A program made the position numbers and the translations under genes. From contig JAHDDN010000078.1 in NCBI GenBank assembly GCA_020629335.1, positions 5,141 to 16,512 of the forward strand: DNA of 11,372 nt, written 5' to 3'. Shown piece after piece: positions 5,926 through 11,372 of the stretch. Source of the stretch: Chitinophagales bacterium (GTDB lineage: Bacteria; Bacteroidota; Bacteroidia; Chitinophagales; UBA2359). Position 1 is the first letter of the stretch. Every line of letters begins with the position of its first letter. The notes beneath the pieces were generated by a model, which was not told the DNA's origin, searched no databases, and saw only the letters and a program-made list of their open reading frames with translations.

Positions 5926-8325
5926 ATGTTATTAAATTATCTAAAAGTCGCCATCAGAAGCTTGAATAAAAACAGAGCTTATTCTGCCATAAATATTCTC
6001 GGTTTAGCATTAGGATTATGTGTCAGTATTATCGTTTTCTTATTCGTCAAAGATGAGTTAAGTTACGACACACATTATGATAATTACCAAAATATTTACC
6101 GTATTAGCTTAACTGGAGAAATGAATGGCAAACCTTTATCTTCTGCCTCTTCCTGTAACCCAATGGCACATACATTAAGGACTGAAGTAGCAGAAGTAGA
6201 ATCCGCTACTCGCATACGTCCCGTACGTCAAGAATTAATGTTAAAGCATGGAGAGAAAAAGGTTTATATCGAGCATTGCATGACAGTTGATAGCACCTAT
6301 TTTAAAGTATTTGATCAAAAATTTATTAGTGGAGACCCCAATATAGCATTAAAAGAAGATAACTCTATTGTATTAACAGCCAATACCGCCCAGAGAATAT
6401 TTGGCGATAAACCAGCTATGGGAGAAATTGTCAGATATGATGATAGAAGAGATCTAATTGTCAGAGGAATCGTAGAAGAACCTATAGGTAAATCTCATTT
6501 TAAAGCGAATTTTTTTGTAGTATATAATGGCGTTGATAATTCTTGGATCAGCAATAATTTCTATACCTATGTAAAGACAAAACCTGATGTTGACCCTACT
6601 CAATTCCATTCAAAAATATCGGATTTATTTTATTCTTACTTAGGGCCAGTACTAGAAGAAAGTATTGGAGAAACCTTAGAGCAATTTATGGCTAAAGGAG
6701 GATACAATTATGACCTAGAACCACTTACTGACATTCACCTTCATTCAGACAAACAATGGGATATTGCTCCCCAAGGAGATATCATGTATGTTTATGTTTT
6801 TATTGCCATTGCTATTTTGGTTTTGCTAATCGCTGGTATCAACTATATGAATCTATCAACAGCAAGATCAGCTAAAAGAGCCAAAGAAGTAGGCATCAGA
6901 AAGGTCTCTGGGGCAACGAAAGGTATGTTGATCAGCCAATTCATGATAGAATCCATTCTGATTAGTTTTATAGCTATGTTTTTTGCCTTTATTTTGGCTG
7001 AACTATTTTTACCGATTTTTAATAGAGTACTTGAGACAGACCTACAATTACTAAATCATCATTTCTTACAAACTTTCTTATTTACTTTGGGATTAACGCT
7101 ATTTTATGGCTTGTTTTCAGGAAGTTATCCTGCTTTATTCTTATCAAACTTCAAACCAATCACTGTACTTAATGGAGATATGACTAAAACAAAGGGAGGG
7201 GCTTTATTCAGAAAAGTATTGGTAGTAGGACAATTTGCTGCCTCTATCATTCTAATTACTTCGATGATAGCGATCTATATGCAAATGTCATTCTTGCATA
7301 ATAAAGATATTGGCTTCGAAAAAGAGCAAGTACTTGTAGTACCGATTCAGACTGATGCTGTTACTGAAAACTTTAGAAACCTAAAGCAAGAATTTTTAAA
7401 ACTTCCCAATGTAGATCATATATCTAGATCGAGTTATCTACCAGGTGATTTAAGTCATCAAACTATTTTTAGAAAGAAAGGCAGTGATGAGAACTTGATG
7501 TTTTGGTTTATGGGAGTTGATTTCGATTTCATTGAAACATTGAATTTAGAGTTAGTGGCTGGAAGAGCCTTTCAGAAAGAGTTAGACAATGATTCATTAC
7601 CATCTTATATCATTAATGAAACAGCTGCCAAAAGCTACGGTTTTGACGAGCCAGTTGGTAAGATTATTACCCCTGCACATAATCTTACAGACCTGAGGTA
7701 TGGTAAGATAGTTGGAGTCGTAAAAGATTTTCATTTTGAAGGTTTTTCACAAGCAATCAAGCCGATGGTACTCTTTAATAATAACGACCTTTGGTTTGCA
7801 TCTATCAAAATCAAGCCTGAAAATGCCAGCCAAACGATTGCTGAGATAGAAGACACTTGGAACCGTATGGAACCTTCACATCCCTTTACTTATACCTTCT
7901 TAGATGATAAGTTTGGTGCCCTATTAAAGCAACAAGATAACTTCGGAAGAATGTTCTTATACCTCACTATTTTAGCCATCTTAATTTCTTGTATGGGCTT
8001 ATATGGATTAGCATCCTATACAGCAGAGCAGCGAACTAAAGAAATTGGTATAAGAAAAGTATTAGGCGCATCTATCCCTAAGCTAATGACAATGCTGACC
8101 AAAGACTTTATCAAATTAGTCTTAATAGCTAATCTATTTGCATGGCCAATAACTTTTATGCTCATCAGAAATTGGTTATCTGATTTCTCTTATCAAATTG
8201 ATATGCCTTATATGGCTTTTATTGCCGCAGCAGTTGGAGCCATTATTATTGCTATCATAACGGTAAGTTATCAAGCCTATCAAGCAGCTAATTCTGATCC
8301 AATTAATGCGCTGAAATACGAGTAA
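5926..8325 (+). CDS. FtsX/MacB-type ABC transporter permease, two-FtsX-domain form
   Basis: This 799-residue permease is the long form common in Bacteroidota, a tandem of two MacB-like halves. The N-terminus (NYLKVAIRSLNKNRAYSAIN, then ILGLALGLCVSIIVFLFV) carries TM1 at about 21-42. A MacB-like periplasmic domain covers about 45-280. The first FtsX core has helices at about 286-308, 335-362, 378-402 and, before the second periplasmic part, 428-452. A second periplasmic domain covers about 460-670, and the last FtsX core has helices at about 676-697, 728-748 and 763-783. The coupling segment occurs twice: AKRAKEVGIRKVSGA (about 316-330) and AEQRTKEIGIRKVLGA (about 700-715), each expected to contact the ATPase. 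It is last in the operon, followed after 51 bp by an intrinsic terminator. The substrate is unknown; drug, peptide and lipoprotein-type cargos are all possible for this family. Confidence 0.93.
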   Translation: MLLNYLKVAIRSLNKNRAYSAINILGLALGLCVSIIVFLFVKDELSYDTHYDNYQNIYRISLTGEMNGKPLSSASSCNPMAHTLRTEVAEVESATRIRPVRQELMLKHGEKKVYIEHCMTVDSTYFKVFDQKFISGDPNIALKEDNSIVLTANTAQRIFGDKPAMGEIVRYDDRRDLIVRGIVEEPIGKSHFKANFFVVYNGVDNSWISNNFYTYVKTKPDVDPTQFHSKISDLFYSYLGPVLEESIGETLEQFMAKGGYNYDLEPLTDIHLHSDKQWDIAPQGDIMYVYVFIAIAILVLLIAGINYMNLSTARSAKRAKEVGIRKVSGATKGMLISQFMIESILISFIAMFFAFILAELFLPIFNRVLETDLQLLNHHFLQTFLFTLGLTLFYGLFSGSYPALFLSNFKPITVLNGDMTKTKGGALFRKVLVVGQFAASIILITSMIAIYMQMSFLHNKDIGFEKEQVLVVPIQTDAVTENFRNLKQEFLKLPNVDHISRSSYLPGDLSHQTIFRKKGSDENLMFWFMGVDFDFIETLNLELVAGRAFQKELDNDSLPSYIINETAAKSYGFDEPVGKIITPAHNLTDLRYGKIVGVVKDFHFEGFSQAIKPMVLFNNNDLWFASIKIKPENASQTIAEIEDTWNRMEPSHPFTYTFLDDKFGALLKQQDNFGRMFLYLTILAILISCMGLYGLASYTAEQRTKEIGIRKVLGASIPKLMTMLTKDFIKLVLIANLFAWPITFMLIRNWLSDFSYQIDMPYMAFIAAAVGAIIIAIITVSYQAYQAANSDPINALKYE

Positions 8326-8376
8326 TCTCCCTGTGAAAAAAGTGAGTTGACAAAATTACTTGCTAATAATTCCCTT

Positions 8377-8423
8377 AGGTAGCCAATCAGATTGATTTTC
8401 AAACTGCTTTGGCTACCTTTTTT
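8377..8423 (+). terminator. Intrinsic terminator of the efflux operon
   Basis: AGGTAGCCAA (8377-8386) pairs perfectly with TTGGCTACCT (8409-8418). The loop is 22 nt, and six T residues run on directly at 8418-8423. It lies 51 bp after the permease stop. Read on the other strand there is no T-tract, so it probably does not terminate the convergent gene that ends at 8463. Confidence 0.85.
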
Positions 8424-8462
8424 CATTAATAGAAGAATACCAAATGGGAAAGTTCCTAAATA

Positions 8463-11129
8463 TTAAGGCATTTCTTCTATTATGATATAGTTCAATTGTG
8501 AATTAGAACTAGGATGTGTTAATACATTAAAAAAGATGGAATTAATTTCATTATTTGCTCCTTGATAACGTACTTGCCCATCCATATTTAAATCTTCATT
8601 GTGATAGCCATCTAATATATAGTTGACATTTGCTGCTGTGTTACCTGGATCACTCATAGTTTTAAAAAACACGGAATTACTATCGTTTGAAGGGCCTTGA
8701 AAAACCACCTTATCATCCCCATTGGCATTACTACTCCATAATGCGTATTTATTGTTGACGACTGCTCTTGGATGTTCACCATAAGCAATCACAAAAGGGC
8801 TAATATTAGTAAAATCAACACTGGCTCCAAATGAAACCAGATATATTGGATTAGTGATCACACTTAAGTGATTACGATGATTGATACTGACTAAAAAAGA
8901 TTCAGGAGCATTATGGAATAATGGAGGAGAAACGCCATCAACATCAACTATATCTCCATCTCTTTGTAGTAGAAGCGCACGACTAGTAACAACAGGATTA
9001 TTAGTGGCTTCAGGATCATGCAATTGCACCAATACCCAATCTACAATTGCATTGGGTCCAGTGGCAGAAAAAACATTCATTTCTGCTGTTTCTCCTTCAC
9101 CATAGGGATCTGTCAGTGGCAATAATCCTTGCGCTCTTAAATCGTCTCTCATTAAGTTGTTAGTCGAGCCAATCTCCATAGCTCCTTGTAAGTAAGCTTT
9201 TAAGTTTAATGTACCTGAAGCCGTATTTGCGCAATCACCTTTAATAGTAATATTATCTAAAAAAATATTATTCCCCCAATCATTAGTAGATTCAAATCTT
9301 AGTTTTACATAACTACTATTTTGAAAAGGACTAAGATCAAAAGACAAGCATCCTGAAGAATAAGTACTGCCTGTACACCACTCATTTTCATTAAAAGGAA
9401 TGAAGTTAGAAGATTGGAGACCTACGGTTGCAAATTCAGCTCCCGAAAACTCTCCCAATGTAGTATAAGTCCATCCATTATTAGTTGTTATTTCTATTTT
9501 GAGTATATCGTTGTAATATTGATTATAGGCACAAGCATATTCTATTTCTAAATATGGATTAGCATTTTGTGTAATATCAATCAAAGGAGTAATCAGTCGA
9601 TCAATTTCTCCTTGGCTGCCAAAATAATCGTAGTGATTCATATAAATAGCATGATTACCTGGAGAATTTCCGCCGACCTCAATAACTTCCCAAGTAATGT
9701 CTTCATCAAAACTCTTAATTTTCCAATCTTCAAGAACACCAGACTCAAAGTCTTCATAAAAAATAATTTCTTCAGCACCTGGATCAGGGCAATTTACAAT
9801 AGTTGGCAGAGGAGTCAATTCTAAAAAATCCAAGTTTAAATCCACTCCATTATTTAAAAATACGTCTACACTCTTGGTTTCATATCCTGGTTTTGAAATT
9901 TCAAGATCATAAATACCAGCTTCTTTTATACCCATTTCAAAATGGCCCAAAAGATTGGAGGATTCATTAGTTCCAGTACCCACGATTGCAATATTAGCAT
10001 TAGCAATAGGAGTGCCTGTGGTTTCATCAGTAATCATACCACTCAAATAACAAGCCTTTTCATAATTGGGGGCTAGTACAAATAATCCGCCATCCATATC
10101 AGAGGCAAGTATAATTCCTGAAGGCAAAAAAGGATAAACACCCCAACATCCTAATTTTCCTTCACCAGAATCAGGATGTGTATCATAATACCCTACCTCT
10201 ACAATATTGTTTGGATTGGTTTTATCATGTATAGTGACACCATCTTTATAATAAGAAGACACTAAAAAATCTCCATGAACAAATGTATTGTGGGGAATAG
10301 CATTAGCACTAAGACTAGATTGTGCTTTATCCGTTTCGTTTATATCATAAATATCTTGTACATCATATGCTCCAAGGTATCCATTAAATATCTCATCCGT
10401 AGTATATAAATACTCTCCTTTATCGTCTAACCAACAGTTGTGTGTATAATTTCCAGGTGTTGTTACTGAACCCCATATTTCTGGATTGGCTTTATCTGCC
10501 ACATTAATCACTCTTACTCGCCCCTGACCAAGTTCACACGCCCATAGTGTATCACCTCTTACAAAGCAATCATGAACATATTTGTCATCATAAGTTCCTA
10601 CTAAAGGTGGCTCAAGTGGATCTTGATTTAGATCAAAAATCAAGGTTCTTCCTGGAGCATCAGTTCCTACTACATAACAGTAGCCATTTTCATCAATAAA
10701 AAGGTTGTGAGCCGTAGTAAAATATCCTGCCTCCCCTTCATTTTCTCCAGTATAATAGCTGACAGTTACGTCATTGGGCAAATTGCTCAAGTCAATGATT
10801 TGTAGGCCTTGTTCGCTTTCATTCGTAACATATGCATAGTGGTCCCAAACCTTGATGTCTTTCCAGCCCGAAATAGGTCCTTCAATCCATTGAACCTCTA
10901 ATGGGTTTGCTGGATTTGTCACATTGATAATAGAGGTACCATTTAGGGTACCTAATATGGCATATTCATTAGCTTGTGAATCAACATAGCCCCAAATATC
11001 AGTTTCCTTATCTCCCCAATAGGAGTGCTCTAATTGGCCTAGTAAATCTATGTTATAATTCTGAGCTTTTAAAAAATCATTTGGTATTATCACCATCAAC
11101 AATGTGAACAAAATAGGTAGTGTTTTCAT
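8463..11129 (-). CDS. Secreted multidomain protein: LVIVD/choice-of-anchor-B propeller, adhesin-like module, dockerin-like C-terminus
   Basis: This 888-residue exported protein has a signal peptide (residues 1-22, hydrophobic core LPILFTLLMVIIP, likely cleavage after LKA). Residues about 26-356 form a beta-propeller of the choice-of-anchor B / LVIVD type, with repeated pieces such as TSIINVTNPANPLEV, LQIIDLSNLP and VRVINVADKANPEIWG. A carboxypeptidase-regulatory-like beta-sandwich follows (about 359-436, SGMITDETTGTPIANANI). Next is a MAM/cleaved-adhesin-like module (about 455-632: FYEDFESGVLEDWK to FLDNITIKG). The C-terminal region (about 638-888) is a type I recall from Bacteroidota surface proteins (LKAYLQGAM, DDLRAQGLLPLTDPY, LLQRDGDIVDVDGVSP). 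It ends in two dockerin-like units, NANGDDKVVFQGPSND (801-816) and DLNMDGQVRYQGANNE (846-861), with Asp/Asn calcium-loop spacing. No typical type IX secretion tail is evident. The likely role is surface or extracellular binding; the ligand is unknown. No co-directional neighbour is visible. Confidence 0.85.
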   Translation of the reverse strand: MKTLPILFTLLMVIIPNDFLKAQNYNIDLLGQLEHSYWGDKETDIWGYVDSQANEYAILGTLNGTSIINVTNPANPLEVQWIEGPISGWKDIKVWDHYAYVTNESEQGLQIIDLSNLPNDVTVSYYTGENEGEAGYFTTAHNLFIDENGYCYVVGTDAPGRTLIFDLNQDPLEPPLVGTYDDKYVHDCFVRGDTLWACELGQGRVRVINVADKANPEIWGSVTTPGNYTHNCWLDDKGEYLYTTDEIFNGYLGAYDVQDIYDINETDKAQSSLSANAIPHNTFVHGDFLVSSYYKDGVTIHDKTNPNNIVEVGYYDTHPDSGEGKLGCWGVYPFLPSGIILASDMDGGLFVLAPNYEKACYLSGMITDETTGTPIANANIAIVGTGTNESSNLLGHFEMGIKEAGIYDLEISKPGYETKSVDVFLNNGVDLNLDFLELTPLPTIVNCPDPGAEEIIFYEDFESGVLEDWKIKSFDEDITWEVIEVGGNSPGNHAIYMNHYDYFGSQGEIDRLITPLIDITQNANPYLEIEYACAYNQYYNDILKIEITTNNGWTYTTLGEFSGAEFATVGLQSSNFIPFNENEWCTGSTYSSGCLSFDLSPFQNSSYVKLRFESTNDWGNNIFLDNITIKGDCANTASGTLNLKAYLQGAMEIGSTNNLMRDDLRAQGLLPLTDPYGEGETAEMNVFSATGPNAIVDWVLVQLHDPEATNNPVVTSRALLLQRDGDIVDVDGVSPPLFHNAPESFLVSINHRNHLSVITNPIYLVSFGASVDFTNISPFVIAYGEHPRAVVNNKYALWSSNANGDDKVVFQGPSNDSNSVFFKTMSDPGNTAANVNYILDGYHNEDLNMDGQVRYQGANNEINSIFFNVLTHPSSNSQLNYIIIEEMP

Positions 11130-11159
11130 AATAGTATTTTAAACATTTAGGCTTCATTC

Positions 11160-11325
11160 CTAAGGAACGTTTAAAAAATAATTTCCACATTTAGCAACTA
11201 ATCTTTTGTACCAATACTTCGTTGAAAAGCCTTGCCGATGCGCTGCATCGCCTGCATTTTTCGCCTTGTCTTGATACAAAATATTTAGCTGCAAATGCCA
11301 ATCTTATTTTTTAAACGTTCCTAAG
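11160..11325. repeat. MITE-like 166-bp palindrome with 22-bp terminal inverted repeats (element C)
   Basis: AGGAACGTTTAAAAAATAA (11163-11181) is repeated exactly in inverted orientation at 11304-11322. Extending outward gives 22-bp ends (11160-11181 and 11304-11325) with one mismatch. Inside, TTTTGTACCAA (11204-11214) pairs with TTGATACAAAA (11271-11281), and the apex is CGATGC-GCT-GCATCG (11236-11250). All pairs share the centre near 11243, so the whole element can form one long hairpin. No ORF of note and no clear target-site duplication is seen. It ends 30 bp upstream of the start codon of the secreted-protein gene, so it probably lies in that gene's promoter or leader. Confidence 0.75.
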
Positions 11326-11372
11326 TGTTGTTATTGCTTTAATTGAATGGTGGGTGGGGTAAAAAAAGATTT

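Noticed and set aside
3905..8325. Efflux operon as the exporter of the GG-motif peptide
   Set aside because: Double-glycine leaders are normally removed by C39-peptidase ABC transporters. This ATPase has no such domain and the peptide gene lies 3.7 kb away in another transcription unit.
8881..9824. Short plus-strand open frames opposite the secreted-protein gene (8881-9105 and 9567-9824)
   Set aside because: They are antisense shadows of a long gene whose protein domains are clear.

Overview
The window looks like chromosomal DNA of a Bacteroidota species, most likely of the Cytophagales type. The DNA is AT-rich. Start codons lack clear Shine-Dalgarno sequences. The gene families are typical of that phylum: a TPR histidine kinase, an FtsX/MacB-type efflux operon with an 800-residue permease, and a large secreted protein with LVIVD-type propeller, carboxypeptidase-regulatory-like and adhesin-like modules. 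The genus assignment is inference; no rRNA or other marker gene is present.

Layout from left to right. (1) Positions 58-213, minus strand: a 51-codon gene for a peptide with a double-glycine leader-like N-terminus and a short Gly/Pro/Phe-rich tail carrying a repeated GFPP unit, possibly a secreted or modified peptide precursor. (2) Positions 308-410: an imperfect palindrome of about 100 bp. (3) Positions 420-3211, minus strand: a two-gene transcription unit with a 17-bp gap. A soluble TPR histidine kinase comes first, followed by a PD-(D/E)XK nuclease with a Cas4-like four-cysteine pattern. (4) Positions 3212-3904: a 693-bp gene-free stretch. It holds two stem-loops, one of them a GC-rich hairpin of about 130 bp, then a compact control region: two tandem dyads TGTYC-N6-GAACA and a -24/-12 (sigma-54) type promoter about 100 bp downstream. 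(5) Positions 3905-8325, plus strand: a three-gene efflux operon (periplasmic adaptor, ABC ATPase, FtsX-type permease) ending in a clear intrinsic terminator at 8377-8423. (6) Positions 8463-11129, minus strand: an 888-residue multidomain secreted protein. (7) Positions 11160-11325: a 166-bp MITE-like palindrome with near-perfect 22-bp ends, directly upstream of that gene.

The efflux proteins should act together: the ATPase energises the permease, and the adaptor bridges to an outer-membrane partner not encoded here. The upstream dyads plus -24/-12 promoter suggest the operon is switched on by a sigma-54 activator, probably a response regulator encoded elsewhere. The soluble kinase is divergently oriented and lacks a partner regulator in the window, so it is a tempting but unproven signal source.

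The most notable points are the small GG-motif peptide gene, the tandem-dyad sigma-54 control region, the kinase/Fe-S nuclease pair, and three different long palindromes in the gene-free stretches.
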